DNA from: Bacteroidales bacterium
Lineage (GTDB): Bacteria; Bacteroidota; Bacteroidia; Bacteroidales; JAIPAP01
Length of the DNA: 46,701 nt
Assembly (NCBI GenBank): GCA_021740045.1
Contig: JAIPAP010000015.1
Coordinates: 1 to 46,701 of the forward strand
Direction of reading: 5' to 3'
Positions 8,201-15,979 of this stretch are shown here, piece by piece. The notes below the pieces were generated by a model that did no database searches, had not been told where the DNA came from, and saw only the letters and a program-made list of their open reading frames with translations. The first letter of the stretch is position 1. The number at the start of each line of letters is the position of its first letter. A program made the position numbers and the translations under genes.

Positions 8201-8617
8201 ATGAATACATTTAACGAAAAAACATATATGAGCAAGAAGAGAATTTTGATTGTGGATGATGACATGGATTACCTTTTTCAGTTAAAAACCAAGGTGGAAC
8301 AATTTGGATTTGAAACCATCACGGCCGAAAGTCAGCTGGAAGCAGAGGAGTTGATTGTGCAAACTAAACCCGACCTGGCTATTCTTGATCTGATGATGGA
8401 AAACGAGGACAGTGGTTTTATCCTGAGCCGGAAACTAAAAAGCAAATACCCGGATGTTCCCATCATTATTGCCACAGGGGTAACTGCTGAAACAGGCATG
8501 GACTTCAGCGTTAGCGGCGAATCGGATAAGCAATGGATCAAAGCCGACCTCTTTCTCGACAAAGGCATCCGGGCGGATCAATTACAGCGTGAAATCAATA
8601 AATTGCTCAAGCTTTAA
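8201..8617 (+). CDS. Single-domain response regulator (receiver)
   Basis: This CheY-like receiver of about 130 residues has the acidic pair in ILIVDDDMDY, the phospho-acceptor Asp in LAILDLMMENE, and Thr in the IATGVT switch strand. It has no output domain. The start is uncertain: ATG 8201 has AGGAG four bases upstream and gives nine extra residues, while ATG 8228 gives the usual MSKKRILIVDDD beginning. It lies 10 bp after the hydrogenase-kinase gene and 2 bp before the receiver-kinase hybrid. It most likely relays phosphate from the first kinase, but its final target is unknown. Confidence 0.9.
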   Translation: MNTFNEKTYMSKKRILIVDDDMDYLFQLKTKVEQFGFETITAESQLEAEELIVQTKPDLAILDLMMENEDSGFILSRKLKSKYPDVPIIIATGVTAETGMDFSVSGESDKQWIKADLFLDKGIRADQLQREINKLLKL

Positions 8618-8619
8618 CC

Positions 8620-9738
8620 ATGGCGAATTTTAAAATATTGGTGGTTGATGATGAAATGGGGATCAGGGCAGGAGCTCAGCGTATCCTTAAAAATTTCACT
8701 GTGGATTATCCCTTTATGGACGAGGAAATTAATTTTGAAGTGCTGGAAGCTGCCACCGGTGAAGAGTCCATCGATATCATCGACAATGATAAACCCGATA
8801 TTATATTGCTCGACAATAAACTCCCCGGCATTCAGGGCATAGAAGTTCTGAAATATATCAAACAAAAACAATACGACATTTATGTGGTGATGATCACCTC
8901 TTACGCTTCACTTGAACTGGCGGTGAAAGCCACCAAAGACGGGGCTTTGGATTTCATCCCAAAACCTTTTACGCCCAAGGAGCTCCGGTCATCCATCGAA
9001 AATATTACCAAACAATTATTCCTGAAACGGATGACCCAAAAGCTTAACAAGGAAGGTAAGCAAATCCGGTTTCAGTTCCTGTCGGTGCTTTCACATGAAT
9101 TAAAAGCCCCCCTCAATGCGGTGGAAGGATATTTGACCATGATGAAAGAAAAACAGCTTGGCGACCAGGTGGAAAACTATAACGAAGCCATCGACCGGTC
9201 AATGGAGCGCTTAAAAGGCATGCGAGGCCTGATAAAAGACCTGCTCGACTTAACCAAGATCGAAACCGGTAAACCAACCCAGAAACTCAAGCAAATTCAA
9301 CTGGAGAAAATTGCCCGTTCATCAGTGGAAACCTTTAAACCATATGCCATACAAAAAGATGTTGACATCTATTTAAATACCAGCGATTCCATCAACATGA
9401 AAGCCGATCCCGAAGAAATGGAGATCATTTTTAACAATTTGATCTCAAATGCTGTTAAATACAACAAAGATGGTGGAAGAGTGGATATTGGTATAAAAAA
9501 CGGAGAAAACAGCATTAGTATAAAGGTTTCCGATACAGGCATCGGCATGGAACAGCAGGAAGTTGACAAGTTATTCCAGGATTTTTACCGTATTAAGAGC
9601 ACCAAAACCAAGCATATTAGTGGTAGTGGATTGGGTTTGTCAATCGTAAAAAAAATAGTCGATCTATATGAGGGTGAAATACAGGTAGAGAGCGAACCGG
9701 AAAAAGGCAGTACATTTTTTGTAGTATTTCCGAAATAA
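8620..9738 (+). CDS. Receiver-histidine kinase hybrid
   Basis: This 372-residue protein has an N-terminal receiver (about 1-125; KILVVDDE, phospho-acceptor in IILLDNKLPG, conserved Lys in FIPKPF). A HisKA domain follows with H-box FLSVLSHELKAPLNAVEGY near residue 160, then a HATPase domain (N-box NNLISNAVKYN, DTGIGM, GSGLGLSIVKKIV). There is no membrane segment, so it is a soluble relay component. Receiver-first architecture suggests that it is controlled by phosphate from the upstream sensory hydrogenase kinase rather than by a direct ligand. It is the last gene of the hydrogenase operon. The downstream output is not in the window unless it acts on the leftward sensory unit. Confidence 0.9.
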   Translation: MANFKILVVDDEMGIRAGAQRILKNFTVDYPFMDEEINFEVLEAATGEESIDIIDNDKPDIILLDNKLPGIQGIEVLKYIKQKQYDIYVVMITSYASLELAVKATKDGALDFIPKPFTPKELRSSIENITKQLFLKRMTQKLNKEGKQIRFQFLSVLSHELKAPLNAVEGYLTMMKEKQLGDQVENYNEAIDRSMERLKGMRGLIKDLLDLTKIETGKPTQKLKQIQLEKIARSSVETFKPYAIQKDVDIYLNTSDSINMKADPEEMEIIFNNLISNAVKYNKDGGRVDIGIKNGENSISIKVSDTGIGMEQQEVDKLFQDFYRIKSTKTKHISGSGLGLSIVKKIVDLYEGEIQVESEPEKGSTFFVVFPK

Positions 9739-9817
9739 ATAGCTTATTTTTATTTTTTAAATGTAACAAACTTATATATAGGACATAAAAATTTGGTTTT
9801 GAATAAAGATAAAGCAA

Positions 9818-10444
9818 ATGAAAAGACTTCCGGATAAAACAGTAGAACGACTGAGCCAATACAGGAGGGCTCTGTTGATCAGTCATTCACAAGGAAAACA
9901 ACACATATTCTCACATGAATTGGCCAAGTTGTTGCATATCACACCTGTACAGGTGCGGCGCGATATTATGCTGATCGGTTATTCGGGAACACTGCGCAAA
10001 GGCTATAATGTTGCCGAACTTATTGAATTGATCGGAAAGATCATTGATACTGAAGAAGGTTTACAGGTTGCCGCAATCGGTATTGGTAATCTTGGGCGAG
10101 CTATTATCAAATATTTTAAGGGAAAAAGAACCAAGCTCAATATTGTTGCAGCTTTTGATACCAACCCGGAAAAAGTGAACCGCCTTTATGCCGGAGTTCA
10201 ATGCTATCATGTGGAAAAGCTCACCGAGGTGATTAAAGAGAAAGATATTAGCATTGGGTTGATCACGGTGCCGGCTTCGGAAACAGCCGAGGTTGCCGAA
10301 ACATTGGTAAAGGCAGGCATAAGGGGAATACTTAACTACACGCCCACCCCGCTAAATGTACCTGATCATGTTTACCTGGAAGAATACGATATGATCACCT
10401 CACTGGAAAAGGTGGCTTATTTTGTAAAGAAACAAGCAAACTAG
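9818..10444 (+). CDS. rex: Redox-sensing transcriptional repressor Rex
   Basis: This 208-residue Rex protein binds DNA when NADH/NAD+ is low and is released by NADH. The N-terminal winged helix (about 1-80) has the family signature LLHITPVQVRRDIMLIGYSG. The Rossmann domain follows with GIGNLGRAIIKYF and the Asp of FDTNPEKV for the cofactor ribose. The C-terminal helix (YLEEYDMITSLEKVAYFVKK) is the usual domain-swapped dimerisation arm. It follows the kinase hybrid after 79 bp of AT-rich DNA in which I saw no convincing Rex site. The operator-like sequences before hydC and before the hydG unit are its likely local targets. Confidence 0.95.
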   Translation: MKRLPDKTVERLSQYRRALLISHSQGKQHIFSHELAKLLHITPVQVRRDIMLIGYSGTLRKGYNVAELIELIGKIIDTEEGLQVAAIGIGNLGRAIIKYFKGKRTKLNIVAAFDTNPEKVNRLYAGVQCYHVEKLTEVIKEKDISIGLITVPASETAEVAETLVKAGIRGILNYTPTPLNVPDHVYLEEYDMITSLEKVAYFVKKQAN

Positions 10445-10469
10445 CTAAAAGACGAGAGAAGATAATGTT

Positions 10470-11411
10470 ATGCGCATATTTACAGACCTCGATGAAGTTG
10501 GGAGCATAAGAAACCCGGTAGTCACTACCGGGTCATTTGATGGAGTTCATATAGGTCATAAAACTATTATCAACAGAATTAATAACCTGGCGAAACGAAT
10601 CGACGGCGAATCGGTGCTTATCACTTTTCACCCACATCCGCGTAAAGTGCTTTATCCTGAGACGGCCGGAAAGGATCTGCGCTTAATTGCTACACAAAGG
10701 GAAAAGATACAGCTCCTCGAGAAAACCGGCCTCGATAACCTGATCATCATTAAATTTACCAAGGAATTTGCCCAAATCTCTTCCATTGATTTTATTCGGA
10801 ATATACTGGTTGGAAAGTTGCATGCCAAAAAAGTTGTTATTGGTTTTAACCATCACTTCGGGCACAATCGTGAGGGCAATTTCGAATACCTGTATGAACT
10901 CGGCAAATACTACAATTTTGAGGTGGAAGAAATACCCGAACAGGATATTCATAACGAGTCGGTGAGCTCAACAAAAATACGTAAAGCATTAAAGGAAGGG
11001 AAAATACAACGGGCTAACGCTTACCTTGATCATCATTATATTATGAAGGGTAGGCTTTGCCGGGGCGCTGAGATGTGTCGTAATCTCAACTTTCCCACCT
11101 ATCGTCTGCCGGTTGAAGAAGATGTTAAGCTGGTCCCGCCCGATGGCGTTTATGCGGTGTCGGTTAAATTTAATGCTGAGACGTTTAAGGCTATGCTCAA
11201 CATCAAACATGCCGAGGGAGAAAGCCGGGAATCAGCCGATGACATATGGATTGAATTATACGTGTTAGCAATGGATGGCGATTTAAATGGCAGGGATTGC
11301 ACGGTGTACTTCCAAAAACGTATTCGTAACGAGAAGGAATTCACCGACCTGAAAGCACTTCAAAAACAGTTGTTAAATGATAGGGAAGCCATTGATGAAC
11401 TGATCTACTGA
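10470..11411 (+). CDS. ribF: Bifunctional riboflavin kinase/FAD synthetase
   Basis: This 313-residue RibF makes FMN and then FAD from riboflavin. The N-terminal nucleotidyltransferase domain shows TTGSFDGVHIGHK (about 18-31) and TFHPHPRKVL, with the later SSTKIRKAL motif. The C-terminal kinase domain has GRLCRGAEMCRNLNFPTYRL, a variant of the usual GxxxGRxLGFPTAN pattern, then PPDGVYAV. It lies 25 bp after rex and 2 bp before the next gene. RibF is a general housekeeping enzyme, but here it sits among genes for a flavin-dependent hydrogenase, which may help FMN supply to HydB. Confidence 0.93.
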   Translation: MRIFTDLDEVGSIRNPVVTTGSFDGVHIGHKTIINRINNLAKRIDGESVLITFHPHPRKVLYPETAGKDLRLIATQREKIQLLEKTGLDNLIIIKFTKEFAQISSIDFIRNILVGKLHAKKVVIGFNHHFGHNREGNFEYLYELGKYYNFEVEEIPEQDIHNESVSSTKIRKALKEGKIQRANAYLDHHYIMKGRLCRGAEMCRNLNFPTYRLPVEEDVKLVPPDGVYAVSVKFNAETFKAMLNIKHAEGESRESADDIWIELYVLAMDGDLNGRDCTVYFQKRIRNEKEFTDLKALQKQLLNDREAIDELIY

Positions 11412-11413
11412 TC

Positions 11414-12265
11414 ATGAAAAAAGCACAATCACAAATAGCCACCGCTAAGCCCTCTGAGAAACTTAACACGGAAATGACCAGAAGTAACCTCGAGGTTGTC
11501 TTCCTGGGTACCGGCACGTCTATTGGTGTTCCTGTAATTGCCTGCGATTGCCCGGTTTGTTGCTCCCAGGATATGAAGGACAAGCGCTTCCGGTCGTCCA
11601 TCTTGGTAAGGAAAGGAGAAACCACCCTGGTGATTGATTGTGGCCCTGATTTCCGGTTTCAAATGCTCAAGCAAAAGGTGGAAAATATTGATGCGGTGGT
11701 TTTTACCCACGAACATCGCGACCACATTGCCGGCCTGGATGATGTGAGGGCATTTAACTACATCTGGAACAAACGCATCAACATATATGGCTGCAAGCGG
11801 GTAATGGATTCCATCAGGAATGAGTTTCCCTACATTTTCAATGAAACCCGCTTTTTCGGTGCCCCGCAACTCGACATCAACGTTATTGATAACAAGCCTT
11901 TCGAGGTAAAAGACATGGCGATTGAACCCATTGAAGTGATGCACAACAAGCTTTGCATCTTTGGTTACCGCATTGACAACTTCACCTACATCACCGATGC
12001 CAGTGCTATTTCGGAAACGGAAAAAGCCAAGATCAAAGGTACCAAAACATTAGTGATCAACGCCCTGAGGAACTCCAAACATGTTTCTCATTTCTCACTG
12101 AAACAGGCCCTCGGGGTCATCGACGAAATCCAGCCCCAAACCGCCTACCTCACCCACATCAGTCATTTCCTGGGCATCCATGAAGAAGTGCAAGCCTCTC
12201 TTCCGGCTAATGTGCATTTGGCGTATGATAATTTGAAGATTGAGGTTGGTGGGGAGAAGGCCTAG
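11414..12265 (+). CDS. Metallo-beta-lactamase-fold hydrolase (PhnP-like)
   Basis: This 283-residue MBL-fold protein shows the di-metal motif THEHRDHIAGLDD and a second-sphere GPDFRFQ, with a later conserved His in HISHFLG. An early cysteine-rich insert, CDCPVCCSQD, is shared with PhnP-type phosphodiesterases, where such cysteines bind a structural zinc. The substrate is unknown. ATG 11414 abuts ribF by 2 bp. A second ATG at 11474 gives MTRSNLEVVFLGTGTS, closer to the usual family start, so the first 20 residues may not be made. Confidence 0.85.
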   Translation: MKKAQSQIATAKPSEKLNTEMTRSNLEVVFLGTGTSIGVPVIACDCPVCCSQDMKDKRFRSSILVRKGETTLVIDCGPDFRFQMLKQKVENIDAVVFTHEHRDHIAGLDDVRAFNYIWNKRINIYGCKRVMDSIRNEFPYIFNETRFFGAPQLDINVIDNKPFEVKDMAIEPIEVMHNKLCIFGYRIDNFTYITDASAISETEKAKIKGTKTLVINALRNSKHVSHFSLKQALGVIDEIQPQTAYLTHISHFLGIHEEVQASLPANVHLAYDNLKIEVGGEKA

Positions 12266-12298
12266 AGCACAGAGCATGGAGCATGGAGCATGGAGCAC
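12264..12298. repeat. Short tandem repeat, GCATGGA units
   Basis: About four 7-bp GCATGGA-like units follow the stop of the MBL gene. The same unit recurs at 33332-33373 beside the accessory island, so it is a simple-repeat class of this genome rather than a gene-specific element. Confidence 0.8.
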
Positions 12299-12448
12299 AT
12301 GTTCTGAGACCCGCTACCCGCTAACTTTAAACTTTCAACTTTAAACTTATTATAGCGAGAAAAGTGCTGATCGCACGGCAATTTTCCGCTCAGTTATTAT
12401 GATCTTCATTGTTTACCCAATAAATCATTCACCGATTAAAAAATATAT

Positions 12449-12456
12449 TACCTTTG
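12449..12456 (+). promoter_or_regulatory. Promoter -7 element of the TM1266-hydG unit
   Basis: TACCTTTG matches TAnnTTTG exactly. The -33 region about 19 bp upstream lacks a clear TTG, so this promoter may be weak. The Rex-like operator overlaps its last three bases, which would allow direct steric repression. Confidence 0.55.
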
Positions 12457-12471
12457 TTAACGTAATAACAA
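12454..12471. promoter_or_regulatory. Rex operator of the TM1266-hydG unit
   Basis: TTGTTAA-CGTA-ATAACAA matches TTGTTAA-n4-TTAACAA at 13 of 14 half-site positions. It overlaps the -7 element TACCTTTG. This is the best Rex-like site I found and ties maturation gene control to the rex gene 2 kb upstream. Confidence 0.7.
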
Positions 12472-12508
12472 TAGAACTTTAACCAGATAACTGAGAAAAG
12501 ATCCGGAG

Positions 12509-12613
12509 ATGAACAATCCGCATTTTTTCGAGGCTTCAATAAAAATGCAATCGGATCCCGAGGGAGAGCCTGATGGAAAAGAGAATAGGAACAGCAATAT
12601 TGCTCATCAATAA
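12509..12613 (+). CDS. Possible 34-residue leader ORF
   Basis: ATG 12509 follows a CCGGAG sequence directly and opens a 34-codon frame (MNNPHFFEASIKM...). It overlaps the start of the TM1266-type gene in another frame. I do not recognise it. It could couple translation to the next gene or be chance. It lies within the predicted transcript, since the promoter is near 12449. Confidence 0.25.
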   Translation: MNNPHFFEASIKMQSDPEGEPDGKENRNSNIAHQ

Positions 12614-12821
12614 GCGCGACAACGTAAGTCGCCTCAATTCCATTTTATCGGAACATGCAGAAGTGATTCTCGGCCGGCAAGGCATTCCGGTCACGGAACA
12701 GGGTGTGCATATCATCTCGCTGGTGCTATACGGCACTACCAATGATATTGGCTCCCTCACCGGACAACTCGGGCGTTTGGATGGCATTAAGGTTAAATCG
12801 GTATTGATCAAAAACGATTAA
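12573..12821 (+). CDS. TM1266-type [FeFe]-hydrogenase system regulator
   Basis: This 82-residue ACT-like protein belongs to the small family named after Thermotoga TM1266, found next to [FeFe]-hydrogenase maturation genes and presumed regulatory. The family look is seen in KRIGTAILLINKRD, ILGRQGIPVTEQGVHIISLVLYG and GQLGRLDGIKVKSVLIK. It has no DNA-binding domain and no cysteines. It precedes hydG by 13 bp and clearly shares its transcript. A GGGAG sequence lies about 8 bp before the ATG. The molecular role of the family is not established. Confidence 0.85.
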   Translation: MEKRIGTAILLINKRDNVSRLNSILSEHAEVILGRQGIPVTEQGVHIISLVLYGTTNDIGSLTGQLGRLDGIKVKSVLIKND

Positions 12822-12834
12822 AAAAGCAGCCATT

Positions 12835-14271
12835 ATGATATTTACACCCGAAGAACTCAAGATCAAGGATGAAAGTATGAAGCCTTTCATCGACCCGGAA
12901 GAGATACAGGAAACATTGAATAGCACCTTATCCTCACCTGAAAAGGTAAGGGAGGTTATTCAGAAATCGCTGAACAAAAGCCGGCTAACCCTCGAAGATA
13001 CTGCTGTGCTCCTCAACGCCAACGATCCCGAGCTCATTGAAGAGATCAAGGAAGGCGCCCGCACCCTGAAGGAGCGGGTCTATGGCAACCGTATTGTGCT
13101 TTTTGCCCCGCTTTATGTGGGTAATAAATGCACCAACAACTGCAGCTACTGTGGATTCAGGGTTTCCAATAAAGAAGCTGTCCGTAAAACCCTGAGCGAC
13201 GAGGAAATCGAACAGGAAGTGGAAGCTCTCGAAGACAACGGGCAGAAGCGTTTGATCCTTGTATATGGTGAACACCCCGATTACGATGCGGATTATATAG
13301 CCCATACCGTTAACACGGTTTATAAAGTAAAGAAAGGCAATGGAGAAATACGGCGTGTGAATATCAATGCAGCGCCGTTAAGCATCGAAGGCTTTAAAAA
13401 AGTGCATGAAGCAGGAATTGGCACCTACCAGATCTTTCAGGAAACCTATCATCCCGAAACCTACCGCCATTACCACCTGGGAGGCAAAAAACGGGATTTC
13501 GATTACCGCCTCACTTCCCTCGACCGTGCCATGGAAGCCGGCATCGATGATGTAGGCATAGGGGCTTTGTTTGGCTTATACGACTGGAAATACGAAGTAT
13601 TGGGGTTGGTTCGCCATACCAATCACCTGGAAGCATGCTATGGTGTGGGGCCCCACACCATCTCTTTCCCCCGTATACAGGATGCTTCGACGCTGAACTG
13701 GAACCGCGAGCACATTGTTTCGGATGAAGATTTTACCCGTTTGGTGGCTATTCTCCGCCTGGCTGTGCCCTACACCGGCCTGATCCTCACCGCCCGCGAG
13801 AATCCCAACATCCGCAAGGAAGTAATGCATTTTGGCGTATCGCAGATTGATGGCGGCACCAAACTGGAGCTGGGCAGCTATTCCCAATCCTTAAACGAAG
13901 ATCAAAACCTGAACAAGGAGCAGTTTTTGATCAATGATTCACGCTCATTGAACGAGATCATTGATGAATTGCTCACCGATGGATATCTACCCTCCTTCTG
14001 CACGGCATGTTATCGGCTGGGGCGGACCGGTGAGCATTTTATGGAATTTTCCGTTCCCGGCTTTATCAAACGATACTGTTCCCCCAATGCAATCTTAACC
14101 CTGAGTGAATACCTGGTTGACTACGCACCGCAGGAGACCAAAGAAAAGGGCTGGAAGGTCATCGAAAAAAACCTTCAAGACCTGGAAAAGGCAAAGGAAA
14201 AGGTGAACACCAGCGAAATTCGCCGGAGGATCGAACGCATCAAACAAGGTGAGCGGGACCTGTATTTCTAA
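12835..14271 (+). CDS. hydG: [FeFe]-hydrogenase H-cluster maturase HydG (radical SAM)
   Basis: This 478-residue HydG cleaves tyrosine to provide CO and CN- ligands for the H-cluster. The radical-SAM CxxxCxxC motif is CTNNCSYC (about residue 99). The C-terminal region carries the auxiliary cluster motif CTACYRLGRTGEHFMEF followed by a later Cys (KRYCSPN), as expected for the cluster that builds the Fe(CO)2CN synthon. Length and order match known HydG. HydE and HydF, also needed for maturation, are absent from the window and must be elsewhere if the hydrogenases here are active. Confidence 0.95.
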   Translation: MIFTPEELKIKDESMKPFIDPEEIQETLNSTLSSPEKVREVIQKSLNKSRLTLEDTAVLLNANDPELIEEIKEGARTLKERVYGNRIVLFAPLYVGNKCTNNCSYCGFRVSNKEAVRKTLSDEEIEQEVEALEDNGQKRLILVYGEHPDYDADYIAHTVNTVYKVKKGNGEIRRVNINAAPLSIEGFKKVHEAGIGTYQIFQETYHPETYRHYHLGGKKRDFDYRLTSLDRAMEAGIDDVGIGALFGLYDWKYEVLGLVRHTNHLEACYGVGPHTISFPRIQDASTLNWNREHIVSDEDFTRLVAILRLAVPYTGLILTARENPNIRKEVMHFGVSQIDGGTKLELGSYSQSLNEDQNLNKEQFLINDSRSLNEIIDELLTDGYLPSFCTACYRLGRTGEHFMEFSVPGFIKRYCSPNAILTLSEYLVDYAPQETKEKGWKVIEKNLQDLEKAKEKVNTSEIRRRIERIKQGERDLYF

Positions 14272-14667
14272 AATAGATTTAACCGGCTGCTATAATAAGA
14301 TGAGAATTAGAGCCTTCAAGCCATCAGGCAGGCAGGCAGGAATGAATGATTGGTTGATTGGTTGATTGGTTGAATGATTGATTGGTTGATTGAATGATTG
14401 ATTATTGATTGGTTGTATGTCCTCGAACGGGAATGATTAATAAACCTCGCTGGAGTTTAAATTGGCCAAATTCCAGAAGGCTGGTGATCTTCTACTCAAT
14501 CAATCATCCAAATGCCCAATCCTACGTATAAGTAATAGCCTCCTGCTTTATTATCCTGCCTATTTGCTTATTTTCAAACCATTTCGCCGGTTCCGGAATT
14601 TTTCCTATCTTCATGCCTCGATTAACCTTAAAACAAATTGATAATTGCTAACCAAAACAATCGTCTT
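14272..14667. other. Intergenic region with simple repeats
   Basis: This 396 bp gap holds GGCA tandem units (about 14326-14340) and a GATTGGTT-rich tract (14341-14415), then unremarkable DNA leading to the exported-protein gene. I saw no RNA gene or exact TAnnTTTG promoter. Confidence 0.6.
14341..14415. repeat. Degenerate GATTGGTT/GAATGATT tandem repeat
   Basis: Short units of GATTGGTT and GAATGATT follow one another for about 75 bp. A longer tract of the same composition lies at 15653-15839, so the intervening gene is bracketed by the same repeat class. Confidence 0.85.
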
Positions 14668-15648
14668 ATGCGAAAAGCTTTACTTTTTACATTAGTCTTA
14701 AATTTAGTAACACTCGGGGCTTTTGCCCAAAGTAAGATAGCCCATACCCTGCATCAGCAGTTTGCATCGCGGATTTATTTTCTGAATCCCGATGGTAGCA
14801 CCATTACCTATTACGAATACGAAAACTATCGCCTTGAAGATCTCACATTGGTGGATAATGAATTATATGTAGCTGATGCCTTTGCTCCTATGGTGCTGAA
14901 AGTGGATATGGAAACCGGCGCCCTGGAACAATTCATTTTTGATTTGTGGCCCACATACTATTATGGCCTGGCCTCCGACGGTGAATATTTTTATGTGGAA
15001 GACTGGGGCACCTTATACAAATATGACATGAACGGCGATGAAGTCGGAACCCTCGACTTTGATGAAACCATATACGGCATGGCCTGCGATAGTGTTCACT
15101 TGTATACCATTATCGAAGACGACGACACCATCCGTTGCTGGGATTTATCAGAATGGCCACAGATCACCGAAGTGCCCCAAAATTCTATTGCCAAACCATC
15201 AGCGGCCTGTCGCGGGTTGACTTATGATGGTAAGCACTTTTGGACTGCCGAAGCCTACGACGGGCAAAGTGGCAATATTTATCGTTTTGATAAAGAAGGT
15301 AATGTACAAAGTGAATTGGAAAGCCCGTCCTATACAGGCTGGAGTGCCTGCTACATTGAAGACACCACCAATACGGGCATTCCCGAATATTCAACCGATC
15401 AAATCAGAATGTATCAATCTCAAAGAACCGGAAATCTTATAGTTGCAAGCGAACTGGATAAAGATCTGCAAATCAAAGTACACCTATACGATATGCAGGC
15501 ACGGCGGGTGAAAACCTATCAAACAAAGTTATCCAAGGGACAAGCCCGGAGACCCATTGGAACGCCTCAACTTAAAGCAGGTCAATACATCTACAGGATC
15601 ATTACCGGTGAAAAGAAAGTTTACGGGGGAAAGATGACTGTGAAGTAA
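14668..15648 (+). CDS. T9SS-exported protein with C-terminal sorting domain, beta-propeller-like
   Basis: ATG 14668 gives 326 residues starting with a signal peptide (MRKALLFTLVLNLVTLGAFAQ). The middle has repeating blocks such as DNELYVADAFAPMVLKVDM, DGEYFYVEDWG and YDGKHFWTAEAYDG that resemble propeller blades of the glutamine-cyclotransferase or NHL kind. The C-terminal 80 or so residues (KVHLYDMQARRVKTY ... GQYIYRIITGEKKVYGGKMTVK) form a type A Por sorting domain, so export by the type IX system is expected. The earlier in-frame TTG 14638 is rejected because it would put ten polar residues before the signal peptide. Function is unknown. Confidence 0.8.
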   Translation: MRKALLFTLVLNLVTLGAFAQSKIAHTLHQQFASRIYFLNPDGSTITYYEYENYRLEDLTLVDNELYVADAFAPMVLKVDMETGALEQFIFDLWPTYYYGLASDGEYFYVEDWGTLYKYDMNGDEVGTLDFDETIYGMACDSVHLYTIIEDDDTIRCWDLSEWPQITEVPQNSIAKPSAACRGLTYDGKHFWTAEAYDGQSGNIYRFDKEGNVQSELESPSYTGWSACYIEDTTNTGIPEYSTDQIRMYQSQRTGNLIVASELDKDLQIKVHLYDMQARRVKTYQTKLSKGQARRPIGTPQLKAGQYIYRIITGEKKVYGGKMTVK

Positions 15649-15652
15649 ACTG

Positions 15653-15839
15653 TTTGGATGATTGAGTGATTGGATGATTGGTTGAATGGATGAATGAATG
15701 ATTGATTGATTGATTGGATGATTGAGTGATTGGATGATTGGATGATTGGTTGAATGGATGATTGGATGATTGGTTGAATGGATGAATGAATGATTGATTG
15801 ATTGGATGATTGATGGATTGGATGATTGATTGAATGATG
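15653..15839. repeat. GATTGGAT/GAATGGAT tandem repeat tract
   Basis: About 187 bp of GATTGGAT, GATTGGTT and GAATGGAT-type units begin right after the stop of the exported-protein gene. The tract leaves open reading frames on the reverse strand rich in Asn, Gln, Ser, His and Pro, which are artefacts of the repeat. Confidence 0.9.
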
Positions 15840-15979
15840 GGGGCCATATCTATCTATCATTGTCTGGCAGGCAATTAGCCGTTCATCCATTCATTCATTT
15901 CTCCTATAAATTTCTATAGCCTATATGCCGCTTTTTTGTTTAGGATGGATGAATCTGCTGAAAATAGCACCGGCAGCCA

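Noticed and set aside
9739-9817. Possible Rex site upstream of rex (TGTAACAAAC)
   Set aside because: Only one half-site is recognisable; the other half has almost no match at the required spacing.
12264-12298. Tandem GCATGGA units considered as a CRISPR-like or protein-binding array
   Set aside because: Units are 7 bp without spacers and recur elsewhere as plain simple repeats.
15602-15890. Reverse-strand frames rich in Ser, Asn, Gln, His and Pro (81 and 89 codons)
   Set aside because: They read through the GATTGGAT tandem repeat in two frames at once, which is expected from repeat periodicity and not from a gene.
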